Shown here piece by piece: positions 35,328-46,750 of a DNA stretch of 64,000 nucleotides. Below the pieces are notes generated by a model, which saw only the letters and a list, made by a program, of their open reading frames with translations, searched no databases and was not told the DNA's origin. The stretch comes from Blastomyces gilchristii SLH14081 (Eukaryota; Ascomycota; Eurotiomycetes; Onygenales; Ajellomycetaceae), in the NCBI RefSeq assembly GCF_000003855.2, contig NW_003101673.1:258734-322733 (forward strand). Reading direction: 5' to 3'. The translations under genes and the position numbers were made by a program. Positions within the stretch are counted from its first letter, which is position 1. Each line of letters begins with the position of its first letter.

Positions 35328-36985
35328 TTTGACGTTAGAAAAGACTGTTGTGTTGGGTTGGTGTGAAGGTTGGTTAACTAGGAGTTGTAAGGAGAGACAA
35401 TTTTATGTGATGAGCAAACACGGGAACAAAAAATGCAGAATTGTTTTGAGGTAGTTATATGATATCTGCGAGAGAAGATAGCTGGATTTAGTCCTCTTTG
35501 TTTGATCGCGACGGTAATAACAACGCGAAAAAAGTAGAAAGTAAGGGAATTGGGAGTTGGGAGTTGGGAGTTGGGAGTTGGGAGTTGGGAGTCGTCGGGA
35601 GTAGGAAAATAGGGAAGTAGGGAGTCATTTATTGAAATCGTATTTTGAGAAGCATCGGCTAAATATTCCCATTTAGGAAACCAAGCCCGCAAACCAAACT
35701 TGTAGAAGTATCAGCCAATAATAATTTCTTATAACTAGTTACTAAACAAGCATCAAACGCTGTCGCTTACGCACCCCTTTCCCCCCTGTAGTTATGTGCA
35801 CTTTTCTGCTTTCTGACAATATCACATACATAACTGGGATTTCCTTTGTTAAGTATATATTTAACTAAGAACTCTATAAAACATATTCAGAGTGAATCCA
35901 GGAGAGATTCTGCAGCTCATGTATAAGTTACTACTTTGCAGCTTAGAGAAGAGTGCTCAGTATTTCTTCAAGACTTCACTTCATATCAAGAGACTAATAG
36001 CTTCTCTGCTCTCTTAATTATTTCAAAAGGTCTTCTCAATTACCACAGCACAGCACGGTAGTTATTACCCTGAACAAATATGCCGCTTATGGCGGAGAGA
36101 TTAGTTTCGACCGAGTGTCAGGACAGATATTTAAAAGAGAATAATAATAAGAGAGACGAAAAATAGTGTTGTACAGCTAGTTCTATTATCATGCATATCT
36201 TCTTTAAAATCTAGATTTAGATTCTCTTTCCTATGCATCATTTCTATTTCCCGCTTTCTCATGTAGTTAATCAATGGCAGAATCCAAGGCAGAATTCAAG
36301 GACTAGCTTGCTTTGTTGTTGAATGCTGGAAGTATGCGGACCAGGCTACCGTTCTCCTCCATCTCCTCCATCCTGTTCAACCATCATGAGGTTCTGGCCA
36401 GCTTACTGGCCCACGTCACTTGCAGTCGTCTGAGAAGAGGTATTTACCAAATTATGCGCTCGCTGCTGAAAGAATCGAGTGATTGGCCTTTAGTCTGCGC
36501 TGCTGTGTTCAGAGGGGATGGAATGGGCTTTGCCGCAATTATGCAGCCGGGCTCAGGCGCTTGGGGCGAGACTTGGGTGGTTGGAGGAGGTAAGTTATTG
36601 CTTCCGTTAATTTCTTATTCTTGGTGTTAATTCTTTTACGTTGTAATCCAGGCAATGGCATGGAGGTTCTGGAGAAAAGAGTTCTTATAGCTTGACTTCC
36701 CCCCTCATATCCCCACCCCCGATTCTCTTGCTTTGGCGTAGGAGTGATCATGAGGGATTTCGATGTGCCTCTTGCCTTTTATATAATAAGTACCGCTGTT
36801 ATAGAAGGGGTTGACACAATTTGCCGCCTTGCCTATACCTGGTGTTGATCTACGACGCCCGTGTTGTAAGTGCAACCCTTCTTTGTAACAACTAAGCTCA
36901 TGCTGAGAGTACATCTAACCTCCCCCGGTGCTGTAGATATCTAATAACACCCAGAATTTATAGCTAAAGGGAAGAATTTATCACA
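35328..36985. other. intergenic, FunK1 and Rex-type gene 5' flanks
   Basis: About 1.66 kb between divergent genes, AT-rich in 35700-36250. A 105-codon plus-strand frame at 36313-36630 resembles nothing and is not called. Apart from the heptamer repeat nothing is recognised. Confidence 0.45.
35551..35592 (+). repeat. six perfect 7-base repeats (TGGGAGT)6
   Basis: Forty-two bases of an uninterrupted heptamer lie about 225 bases upstream of the FunK1 start. The plus strand has a G-triplet every seven bases. Confidence 0.97.
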
Positions 36986-39055
36986 ATGAATGCGTCCAAC
37001 TTCGACACAAGAAACAGAGGGGGAAGTCTTGCAGGGCAAGAAAGAACAATGCAGTCCTCATCCTCGACTTCCGAGCGAATAAAAACTCGCAACCGCGCCC
37101 AAAGAAGATCTTTCAAAAAAGGTAAAAATAACAATGCAGTGCGTGATAATAACACCTCTATAGCACCAACCAACAGCCCGGCATCTGTTCAATACCCCCC
37201 TGACATCTCTTCTCCAGCGCAGAGAACTGGTGACTGGAATTGGAGCAGACCCAGCAACGCATTAAGCTCTATAGACCAAGTGCAAGGTCGTCTCAGGAGA
37301 GAACTGATGGATCTACATTTCCCGCCATTGGTACCTATTCCAGTAGAGGTACATGCTGCGTCAGTTCCTCTAGCTAGAAGGACGGTGGAACGACCGAAGC
37401 AACCTCCTGCGTCATTACTAGCCCCTGAACAGGCCCCTAAACAGGCCCATGACATGACATACAGACGTGATGATGGTTCGTCCCTAGCTGTCAGCGAGAC
37501 CGCTACTGCGGAACTAGCGCAAGAGCTGGGCCCTAGTAACATCGAAGCGACCCCTGAATATATGCTGCACTTGAATGCCCTCATTGCCAAACCAAGGACT
37601 CTCAAGGAGGCTGGATATGTTCTCAACCCACTTTCAACTAAGGACTTTGAACAAAAGAAAAGATGCCGTGGGTGCGGCACGAGTAAGCACCTTTTTTTTT
37701 TTTTTTTTTCTTTTTCCGTCTCCCTTGATTGCCTACTTCCCACAAGTATAATTGATGAAACTAACGGATAGCAAGCAATGGCGAAAGTTATGCGCCCGAG
37801 AGAGAGAGCGGTGCAGAAGAGGGAGAAATCCAAGGATCACCCAATAAAATCGGACTATAATGCTAGTGAGAAGAAAGACTCCTCGCAGAAGGAGAAGGGT
37901 GATGGCAAATGTGAGGACGATGAGACCAAAACAACACCGAAGAAGAAGATTATACCCTGCAAGTTCCATCCAGGTCCACCGGTGTGGAATAGGCAAGGAA
38001 AGGTATGCCATATCATCCTACTTCAGCCGTGTAAAATATCTTGGAGGTGACAAAATTACGCGCTTAATTCAATCCACTTACTAAATGAAAATCCCATGAG
38101 CTTATTTACCTAGATATGGTCGTGTTGTCGCCAACCCATGTCCGCAGATCCTTGCAGCGGTGCTGAGCAGCATATCGCTCGCTATTATCTTCCTGGGGAA
38201 ATTCAGAGACTCTGGCAGTTCCATCCTACTCCACGGACACCAAATATGTCCTCTCCAGATACCCGTGCCGCGGTCGCTATTGACTGTGAAATGGGTCAGG
38301 CAGCGTCAGGAGATTCCGAGCTCATCCGGGTTACGCTGATAGATTACTTCTCATCGGCTGTGCTTATTGACAGTCTCGTATATCCAACCGTGAAAATGGA
38401 GCACTACAGGACGCGATTCTCCGGCGTCAGTAGACGTGATATGGAAACTGCGATGAAGGAGGGGAGTTGTATTATGGGAAGAGACATGGCTCGATTCACC
38501 GTGTGGAGATACGTTGGACCTCAGACGGTTGTTGTTGGGCATTCGGCTCATAATGACTTGGAGTCATTGCGTTGGATCCATTCTAAGGTCATTGATACGC
38601 ATATTATCGAATCCCTATTGGAAAAGGAAAAGAAGTGCGAATCTAAAAAGGAAGGCGATAAGCCCGAGGAGGATGGCAAGGAAACAGCTGAGAAAGATGA
38701 AGCGACACCTCTAACCGAGGAGTCTGGCGGAAATGAACATGAAGCTGAACATCAACTAGATGAAGACGAAGAGTCGAATGCAAATACAAGCAGCAAAGGA
38801 CCGAAGAAATCACCCAATTCAGGGGCAAGACCTGACGAAAGCGCCCCTGACAAGGGCAAGCAGGGGCCGCCCAAGAAGAGAAATAAAGGAAGTGGTAAAT
38901 TGTCCCTCAAGACTCTTGCTAGAGAGAGACTGGGACGGGATATTCAAAATGCAGGGAATAAAGGTCATGATAGCCTGGAGGATGCGCTTGCAGCCCGAGA
39001 TCTGGTCCACTGGCATATTGTAAATCGGGGGAGGGTTGGATTGGACGACGGGTAG
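36986..39055 (+). CDS. Rex-type RNA exonuclease (DEDDh family)
   Basis: Three exons (36986-37682, 37776-38002, 38114-39055), in phase, give about 621 residues. A disordered N-terminal half ends in a putative zinc site (KRCRGCGT) followed by MAKVMRPRERA. Exon 2 to 3 joins a second Cys/His cluster, IIPCKFHPG...IWSCCRQPMSADPC...GAEQHIARYY. The exonuclease fold follows: VAIDCEMG (Asp and Glu), VVGHSAHNDLESLRW (Asp), and HDSLEDALAARDLV (His and Asp). This is the REXO1/Rex3 layout, 3'-5' trimming of structured RNAs in the nucleus. A Lys/Glu-rich insertion (about residues 495-575) splits the domain before the last motif. Intron 1 contains a long T-run just after its donor. The exon 2 acceptor at 37774-37775 is chosen because it alone preserves frame. 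Confidence 0.88.
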
Positions 39056-40037
39056 AAAGGGATACAGTAGCTTAGTCTTCGCTGCGGAGTTAGGCGACTA
39101 TGGCATACGATCCGTATTTGTGACTACTTTGATACAGAGATAGACAGCCTGACATGTCACATTATCTGCAAGTTTTTCCTCATGGCACATAAACACATCG
39201 ATAGGCCTTAAAAAAAGAATAAAGAACAAAAGAAAAAAAAAGAAGAAAAGAAATCCAATACCGTCGTATGGTAGAAATCATCTCCAGGTGGCGTTGTTCT
39301 TTTGAGGCCTACAATGCAGCTTTGGCCAATATTGTAGGGTTTCTGTGGCCCCAATGCACATTTGATTGGTTGTATGTATATAGGTCTCAGAGCGTTGCCA
39401 GTTGTCTCTGGAAAACATACCTCGAGCCTTGCGTCGAGATGGAAGTGGAAAAAGGGTTTTCTTAACAAGACGTATAAGTATAAGAAGGTGACCAATCTGT
39501 TTCCTTTTTTCTCGACCTGGTCTTGTTTCTCTCGTTCGTCTTCTCCAGTTCCGCTGGCAGCTGGGATCATCATCCGGCAATAGTGTCTATCTATATTCTT
39601 CCATCCCAATTGTCTGCCTCTATACGCTCTTCGAATTCTATCCTTGTTTGATCTGCTTCTCACAAGGGTAGATACCGTACCAGCCGGACGGGGCAAACTC
39701 GCCTCCCCGTTCGGCTTGAAAGCAATCAGAGGAGTACCCATTTTTGCTGTGAATTCTGTGAATATACAATTACCATTCCAGGGGAAAGCAACGTGCGACT
39801 GAAGACAAATCTCCTCCATATCCCTGTAGGAGGTTAAAATTCCCCCCACTAGGCATTCATAGCCATGGTCTTCTTATTCTTCATCTCCATCTCTTCAACC
39901 CCGTTCATTTCCGCCCTATTTGCCCCCTTCGTCCCGGTGCTGTAGTGGACGAATTCGGGAACAAAAGGGGCCAACATCGCGGAGATGACGGGGATTGAGA
40001 CGATGGAGATGAAGGGGACGAAGAACCAAAAAACAAC
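39056..40037. other. intergenic, no convincing gene
   Basis: Long minus-strand frames exist (39208-39849) but have no recognisable motifs and end in homopolymer-coded Phe runs. The interval contains the Rex 3' flank and the 5' region of the zinc-finger gene. Confidence 0.4.
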
Positions 40038-40891
40038 GTGGATTTTCCGTACCCGTTCATCGAACCGAAATGGTTAGATATTCAATTCCCGGGGCCGATG
40101 CCACAGCACCAGCGGCCCCTGGGACGAGAACGAGAACCATCGGGGGAAATCGATTCTGAACGTGACGTGGAGCAAGAGGTGTCGATAATTGAGGAGTCGA
40201 AGTCGAGGGACGGCCTGTGGGCTAGTGTGTCCAATGCCTCCTCGCCGGTGATCGCAACACCCGGTTGGACAAATGCAGCGCCAGTATCGGTAGAGTCTCA
40301 GGGGTCGTGGAACGGTAGCGGTGATTTCTTCTATGACGGTGGCTACACCGATACATATAGCCCTTTGGGGTCGTCGGGAGGTCTATCTTCTCCATCCAAA
40401 TCTAGTCATGTTTCAGATGCAGATGCAGGTGGATTCGCTCAGCAATACGGATGTTCCGAATGTTCATATGTATTTGAGAGGCGATATGAGCTAAAGTAAG
40501 TTATTGTCATGCCCCACCGGTTGGATTCCTGTTTCCTACTATCCCTGTAGCAACAATTGACATAGGCTACACGAGTTCGTTCTCTTTAAAAGCTGATGCG
40601 GATGGCAGTTCCCATATGAAAAAGCACACGGTTCCATATAAATGTCGATATATGATTGAGGGGAGCGGAGAAAAATGCCCGAAGGCATTTCGACATCGCA
40701 AGGACCTCATTCGGCACCTTCAACGTAAACACCCCGAGTCAGTCCCGGATTTCACGCCGCTATATTGCCCGGTTTGGGGGTGTCAGCATTCGGAGGGAAG
40801 GGGTAAAGGGACGAGGAAGGATAACTTGCGCAGACATCTTAGGGGACAACATAGGGATGTGTATTTACCTTTGCGGAGAGGGTTTGGATGA
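40038..40891 (+). CDS. C2H2 zinc-finger protein, probable transcription factor
   Basis: Two exons, 40038-40495 and 40609-40891, give about 246 residues. The N-terminal 135 residues are acidic/Ser-rich without a fold. The C-terminus carries three zinc-finger-like units: CSECSYVFERRYELK/NSHMKKH, completed across the intron; CRYMIEGSGEKCPKAFRHRK then HLQRKH; and CPVWGCQHSEGRGKG then HLRGQH. The mixture of short and long loops is common in small fungal C2H2 regulators. The start follows a T/A-rich leader, and MDFPYPFIEP is the first in-frame Met. No target is apparent. Confidence 0.75.
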
Positions 40892-42550
40892 GCGGATGCC
40901 TGTGGGGGACGTTTACATGTATCTTTGAGTGTGTTCGTCGCTTCTAGTATGTGGCTCTTATAGTTAAGTATTTGAAGATCAAATCAAAAGTAAATACGCT
41001 CGGGGACGTAGTCAGCCTGCAGCATGGAGATAAACCCTTGAGAATCCTTTCACTAACTAGAGACTAGAAAGCATGACTCACTAAAAGCAACGAACCAACT
41101 GTAAACGGCGTCCGGGCCTCGTTCCAGTCACCCGACGGATAAAAACATAAGAGGCACAGGCGTATAAAGTAAGGGCTAGATTTGTCAATAGCAAGAATTC
41201 TTCCTAGTGAGGCAAGTGATCAATCGGCCTTAGTGGTCGTGACATTTCGCATGGTAGCATTGGTCAAGTAGAGATATGAAGTCTTGACGCTGCAAATAGC
41301 CGGCTGAACTGGGTGTGGACCCGTTTAAGCGTACGTATCATGGCCACCACCGCCCGATCGATGGCAGTTCCAACTCGTAGCTGTAGCTGTGGATGCTAGG
41401 AGGGCGACAACGGGGGCTCCGGTGATTTTCTGAAGAAGATTAGCCAACAAAACTCATCGTATAATGAATAATTAGTATCATCTTGGATAATTTATATCTT
41501 TGTCGGGGTGTGAGGAAATTGAGCTGTAGTACGATCACACTGGGTGTTTTGCAGATTGTCTAATCTAATCTCCTCATAGCGAGTAGGTTAGAATGGTCCG
41601 GGGAGAGAAAATAATGGATAAAAGGATATATTACCTCAGTCAGCAGCTCTCTACCGTGAGATATCGAAAGAAAACAATAAAAAGTAAAGGGAACTCAACC
41701 TGTTTTTATACCAGCAAGTCCCTTTGTATTTTTTTATCCTAATCTCGATTGCAAGAAGGCTTGGGATCAGAAACAAAGTGAACTCAGAGTTACTCATAGC
41801 TTTGAACCTGAACACTCCAACTGATGCTCCAATCCAAAATTGAAAATCAATATATTGCGCGTAGTAAATACCATACAGTACATGCAGTGTGCTAGTTAAA
41901 CTACGTACATGCTAAATATGTACGTGAGACAAACTGTCATTGAGCTAAAGTGAGCGAGCACTCATTGGACATGGCCTCTAGTTGAAACTGGAGCTTAAAC
42001 CATAGGTATTCATTTTCCAGTCAGCTGGTGAACTAGAAATGAACCCAGCATTGTCCTACTGCAACAATATATCAGTGCATTCTAAACAATCACAGCCAAG
42101 GGAGACCGCACAGCTTGCCTAATATCTCATCTCGCTAGACTGGACCCGTTGGCCATCTAGGCCACAAGGAGAGTAGTAGGTAGGGTAAAACAGCTGACTC
42201 CAGGATGCTGGTGGATTCTGCGCAAGTAGGATACTGAAGCTTAGCTTCTGCTCAGTTCAAGATGCAGAGGTAGGTTACACTGGTATCTCTTGCTCAGTTT
42301 TCAACGCCTGCAGCTTGTTCTGGCAGCACTGAAATAGAGCTGGGTAAACTGACTCTCAAGAGCCATTTACATTGAAAGTCTCCTCTATTTCTTTTTCAGA
42401 TAGCTGATTTGAGACAACCAATGCACTTGAAAAGCATTGACAACAGCAAAATGAATTTCTTCATGGCATTGCAGCGGGGAACCTCCTCGGTTTGAGATGG
42501 GACCCTTTTAACATTTGTCGATGGGTATTCCGCCTTTCTGTTCTAGAAAG
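40892..42550. other. gene-free, possibly decayed sequence
   Basis: About 1.65 kb with stops in all frames and no recognisable domain. It lies downstream, in element orientation, of the Gypsy relic and could contain its decayed 3' part, but I find no clear LTR pair. Confidence 0.35.
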
Positions 42551-42559
42551 AGTCATTTG

Positions 42560-44640
42560 CCACAGAATTCAAATTCAACTGGCGACGCGTATGAGGGTGG
42601 TGTTAGCCAAATCAAAGTGACGGTGAAAACAGCGTACATCCGCATGCCCGGTGCCTACTCCGACTGACATGCGATGTCCACTTCGTCGATTCCCCAAAGA
42701 GGGTCCATTCTGCTCTTCTAGCTATCGACCTGGTGTATAAATCCTGTAAGTTTAACGAGTAACAGTGCTCTGTTTTCCACCCCAAGTTCGGCCTCGCTTC
42801 GTGGTTTCTTGGCTTGGCCGCTCCGCTCCTTTAGTTGGTCCTCCATGCTTTGTTTCGTAAACTTTCAGACGCCCTTCTTCGTTGCTGTTCAACCTCTGGC
42901 AGCTCTTCAGACCATTCTCTTGTCTCCGGGGTCAGCCCTACCCAGAGGTTGTGGCACATCTTTCTGAAGCTGGGAACGGAGGTAGCCCCGTCCAATAGGA
43001 CCACAGCGGCGTCGGAAGTTCGTCGCCGCCGTTGTAGCTTCCTCGGTAATTTCTGGTCAGCAGTTTCTGTCCGTCCACAGCTTGGGCGTGGATGGAGAGC
43101 TTCAGCGTAACACCCAAAATCTTGCATAATTCGTCCAGAAAATCTGAAGATGAACTATGGACTCTCTATCAAACAAAATAGCGGTGAGAAATCCAGAGTA
43201 GATATATGAATGGGCGGGAGCCTGGTTATTTCGCCGTTATTGGCTATGGCTGTGGCGAAGGGAACTGAAATTTGCTCCTTGCTGAAATAATCCATGATCG
43301 CGGATATATAATTCTTTCAAATGAATAAACATTTCCCTTGTCGATCTGCTCTTGGTATGGGTTTATGGAGCCTCAGGGAAAATATTTATAGCGGCCGCCA
43401 AAACGGCAGGAGTTGGCATGGTCTGTATTGTCCTTCTTCCGTTGTATCTAGCAATAATAATGCTTTATCCATGCCAATATTTCCCTAATTCCAGGATGAG
43501 CGGTTGAAGGTTCTGGAAAAGTGATGACCAACAGGTGTGAGAGTTGTGCGCCCGCGAGGTCATTTTCTCCAAGTACCGCTAACAGTCCTTGTGGTTACAA
43601 CCCACCATTGAACGGCTAATCCTGGTGTTCTTAGATTGACGATTCCTTGATCCATTGACGGACTTAAACAGTTTTGGTTAAACATAAGTCCGATCACCAG
43701 AATCAGGTTGTCCGGCGGGATCCATTGATCTTCAGGTTTAGGGTCTCTAGCATCAGTAAAGCTCGCATGTCTCGCGTTCTAGGTGGATCTGTTCAACTTA
43801 TTCAGCTTGCTGGCTGGGGCTTTCACCCGTTCATCGATATTGGCAATGTTTCCCAGTGTAAACGGTTATGTATTTAATCTTTTGGTATTCATGAGCTTAT
43901 CCAGGGCATTTCACCGTTCATATTGTTGAGATTCCAATTCCGCCTCTCACTCTTTTAGAATGTTGGCCATTTCTTAGCTTCGCCATGGCAGATACCATTC
44001 GTAGTACGACAGCAGTATGCGACAGGATGCGAGCAACTGGCTTGGTACTTGTGTGAGGGCGTGCAAACGCATCCTTCCGGCCGCTGTCTCTGTTGCCAGA
44101 TGATTTCTCTTCCTAGATCGTAATGGCCCAAAGCTGGGGTATTATCTAGGTGATTAACATCTTCTTCAGTAGTTCAAATTTGTTGTTGACAGGCAGCACT
44201 CCAAGGCAACCCATCATCCCTTATGGTCAACCAGGAGAAACAGAAGGGAGTTAAATGACCAGATGATTCTCTAAACCATATATTAAAGCTATAGAAACCC
44301 TAATAGCGACAGAACTGCCTTTGACAGCTGAAAGAATACAACAGTCAACAATCACGGAAGTCTTCCTGGGTCAGTCTTAATATTCATAATGAATCCAGAT
44401 ATTGTTCCGGCCACATGGAATAGGCATTGGATGGGGTGGCCTGCAACTATATCCTGCAGCTCTCTCAGATCAGGCCTCCTCCGGTTACTTACTGCTGTAA
44501 GTGAGAAGGTCATCGACAAATGTGGTCATAAATTCATTGATAGCTGAAGAAGGTAGTGGCAACGGAGTGTTGAAAACAGGCTCCATTCAACCGTCAATTC
44601 ATTCGTGGATTAGCGGTCTGGGACTCATCCTTCGCATATA
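42560..44640 (-). mobile_element. degenerate Ty3/Gypsy retrotransposon pol relic
   Basis: Minus-strand translation in shifting frames gives pol motifs in the right order. A reverse-transcriptase box (INEFMTTFVDDLLTYSS) is at about 44494-44545. It is followed by FHVAGTISGFIMNIKTDPG at about 44366-44425, equivalent to the segment after the YxDD box. WSAACQQ, LLKKMLIT and PALGHYD, at about 44110-44205, mark the start of the RNase H part. An integrase-like segment, ELCKILGVTLKLS...VDGQ, is at about 43045-43130. Many stops and frameshifts lie between. Gag, protease and LTRs are not found. Ends are approximate. Ty3 elements insert next to tRNA genes in yeast, and this relic ends about 290 bases upstream of a tRNA-Lys gene. 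Confidence 0.75.
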
Positions 44641-44932
44641 TATAATCTTTCGGGATGAGGGCAACTCATTGAATTTCAATTTAAATTCCTTCCCTTGTAG
44701 CTATTTTAGGAGCGGTTGCCTGGGCTCGTCTCAGACAGCACATTTCAGCGGCCGCGATAGCGTTAGTTCCTCAGCACTCCTTGATATCAGACTGGGAGGA
44801 GAGCTTCTGAATTCTCCTTATCCAAACGTCGATATGCAGGTGTCTTGGACTTCTAGAATTGGACAAATTGAGAACCAGAGCGGGCAGCGCGATTATATTG
44901 ACTGGCTGACGCGACGGGCTGCAACGTTAAGC

Positions 44933-45022
44933 GCCGGGCTAGCTCAATCGGTAGAGCGTGCGGCTCTTATGTCACAACATCGTGTGACCGCAAGGCTGCG
45001 GGTTCGATCCCCGCGTTCGGCT
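44933..45022 (+). tRNA. tRNA-Lys(CUU) with 17-nt intron
   Basis: The acceptor arm GCCGGGC pairs with GTTCGGC at 45015-45021 (two G-U pairs). The D arm is GCTC-AATCGGTA-GAGC, the anticodon stem TGCGG pairs with CCGCA, and the T arm is GCGGG-TTCGATC-CCCGC. The anticodon loop reads C-T-CTT-A, then an intron at 44970-44986 directly after the base 3' of the anticodon, the canonical position, then A. The CTT anticodon reads the Lys codon AAG. CCA is not encoded. T-runs from about 45066 can terminate RNA polymerase III. It lies between two mobile-element relics. Confidence 0.93.
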
Positions 45023-45251
45023 ATCTATTATATACTTCTTTCTTGCCCGTTACTTTTTGTTTTCTTTTTTTTTTTTAATTATCTTTCTTCCATTTTGTAT
45101 TTTTTTATATTCTGTTTATTACTTTTAACTTTATCGGAATACTGGACTAACAGCTAGTGCTCTTTCTAGAGGGTTTGTCTTGTCATCCCGCGCAGATGAT
45201 TTCTCGCAGCGACCTCTCTACGCCCCGAATCATGAGCAGTGCCCGCCTAGC

Positions 45252-45952
45252 CTGCGGTATGACCCTCAATTTTCGGTAGTTCCACCCTATATTTTAGTGG
45301 CATTCTCATACAAATAGAAGATTCTTATTCTCTTCATTCTTATTATCCTCATTCACACTATTCTTTATTATTGTCTATCAAGATGAACCTCCTTGCTGCT
45401 CTTGAATCTTCTGCTACATCTTCAAAGCAATTAACCTGCAATCAATGTTGAGATATTTTTCTTCTTCAGTCTTGATTGAACTTATGAAAATATCTTCAAT
45501 CATCTTGAGATTGTCTATCAAGACTCAAGAGATTCAATACAGATGCAATCTGAGTGCAGCTACTTCTCAGAAGCATACTGATCACTCTATTCTCAGACTG
45601 TATGAAATCATACGAAGCTGTGAATACAGAAGAACCGTGAAGATGAGGAGAATCTGTCTTGTGAAGTTGTGATGCACTTCAAGAAGTGATTAGAGCTGTC
45701 TGAGATGTTATGAGAGAGGAGCAGCTACAGGAGCTTATAGCAGAGATGCCAGCTCACTGTCAGACAGTTATACAGGCAGGTGATGACTATACTAGATATG
45801 AATATGATTATTGATTCCTCTACAGATTATTCTATAATAATGAGAACGTGCTCAACGCGAGAATGCCACATATACCCCCTCCCCAGAATGATGGTTAGAA
45901 TGCCACTAAAATATTAGGATGGAACTAACGAAAATACCGGGGCATACCGTAG
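45252..45952. mobile_element. 701-bp Tc1/mariner-like DNA transposon remnant with long inverted repeats
   Basis: Imperfect terminal inverted repeats of about 55 bases (45252-45306 and 45897-45952, roughly 85% identical) share the cores CGGTATG, TAGTTCCA and ATTTTAGTGGCATTCT. The interior is AT-rich. On the plus strand it encodes scraps such as QYRCNLSAATSQKH, LRLYEIIRSCEYRR and EEQLQELIAEMPAHC in shifting frames, which look like the C-terminal part of a Tc1-like transposase. TA dinucleotides lie near both ends (45248-45249 and 45953-45954), as expected for a TA target duplication, though the exact left end is uncertain. It is a non-autonomous or decayed copy. Confidence 0.75.
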
Positions 45953-46750
45953 TACATCATCGATTTAATGCTATCCGCCTTGACCAACTTCAACCAGTTC
46001 ACCCTGTCCCGCCTCTGGATGTCCAAGGAGCTAGATATATATGGTGACCCTTTGCCATGTCCTCCGAGAGCCCTGATGCTCTCCGCCTGTCTTGTCGTTG
46101 GAACAACCTCTCCGTATGCTTCCACGAAATACCAAGGCACGGCCGGCTGGGTCTGAGAGCAAAAAACGGAATATCAAAGGCATTTGTGCCCTAAGGACAG
46201 GCAATTCCCAAGCAATGACTGCAATGACCCAGCCTCACACGCCCACTGACTGGGTCCATTATTGGCGCTTGATCCGCTGACGGAACCTTAGAAAGCTAAC
46301 GGATAGTCCCTTCTGTTTGGCTTGGCACTTGCGGGAGGTTATTATATCAGGCATCTCAACGGAGCTACGGTCTGTTCTCTGTTCAGAATCGAAGAACTGC
46401 CCGCGTCATGACACAACTGACTAAGAAGATAGAGTGTGGTATTTGCTATATACCATCTGCTCACAATCTACTACGGCGTGTTTCGTTTTTGCCAACCGCG
46501 GTCTACTTCAGCGGGTATCACTAAAGCTATGTGCTACTCTTGGACCGTTCGACTTCTTAATTCTAATATTGCATCACGGATTCAGTGACATATGAGCCAA
46601 CTCGGCAGCTTCCCCGATTTCCTTTGTAAAGCTAGCCCGGAGGGAACAGCTTGTTCCTCATGAGTTTTGGATTTTCTCCTTCAGACAGCTTCAGCCTAAT
46701 CGAAATATGCCATTATATCGTTAATTGCCGACATGGCCCCACGAGTGCAG
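45953..46750. other. possible coding fragment next to the transposon end; otherwise gene-free
   Basis: On the minus strand, 46160 to 45955 is open with a protein-like sequence (AVPWYFVEAYGEVVPTTRQA...RRDRVNWLKLVKADSIKSMM) preceded by a plausible acceptor CTCTCAG. It stops at the transposon end. The family is not recognised and the other half is not convincingly found on the far side. Confidence 0.3.

Noticed and set aside
35551..35592. Tandem repeats considered as a CRISPR-like array
   Set aside because: The units are contiguous 7-mers without spacers, in a eukaryotic genome.
36313..36630. 105-codon plus-strand frame upstream of the Rex-type gene
   Set aside because: No conserved motif and no plausible link by splicing to the Rex coding exons.
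39208..39849. 214-codon open frame on the minus strand
   Set aside because: No recognised motif; it ends in Phe-rich homopolymer-coded sequence and lies in the flank of two plus-strand genes.
39865..40064. Minus-strand membrane-like stretch (HVVFWFFVPFISIVSIPVIS)
   Set aside because: It looks protein-like but has an upstream stop and no start or acceptor, and it overlaps the 5' end of the C2H2 gene. It could be a gene remnant, but support is insufficient.
44501..45157. 218-codon plus-strand open frame
   Set aside because: It overlaps the tRNA-Lys gene in full and the minus-strand RT relic, and the translation is not protein-like.
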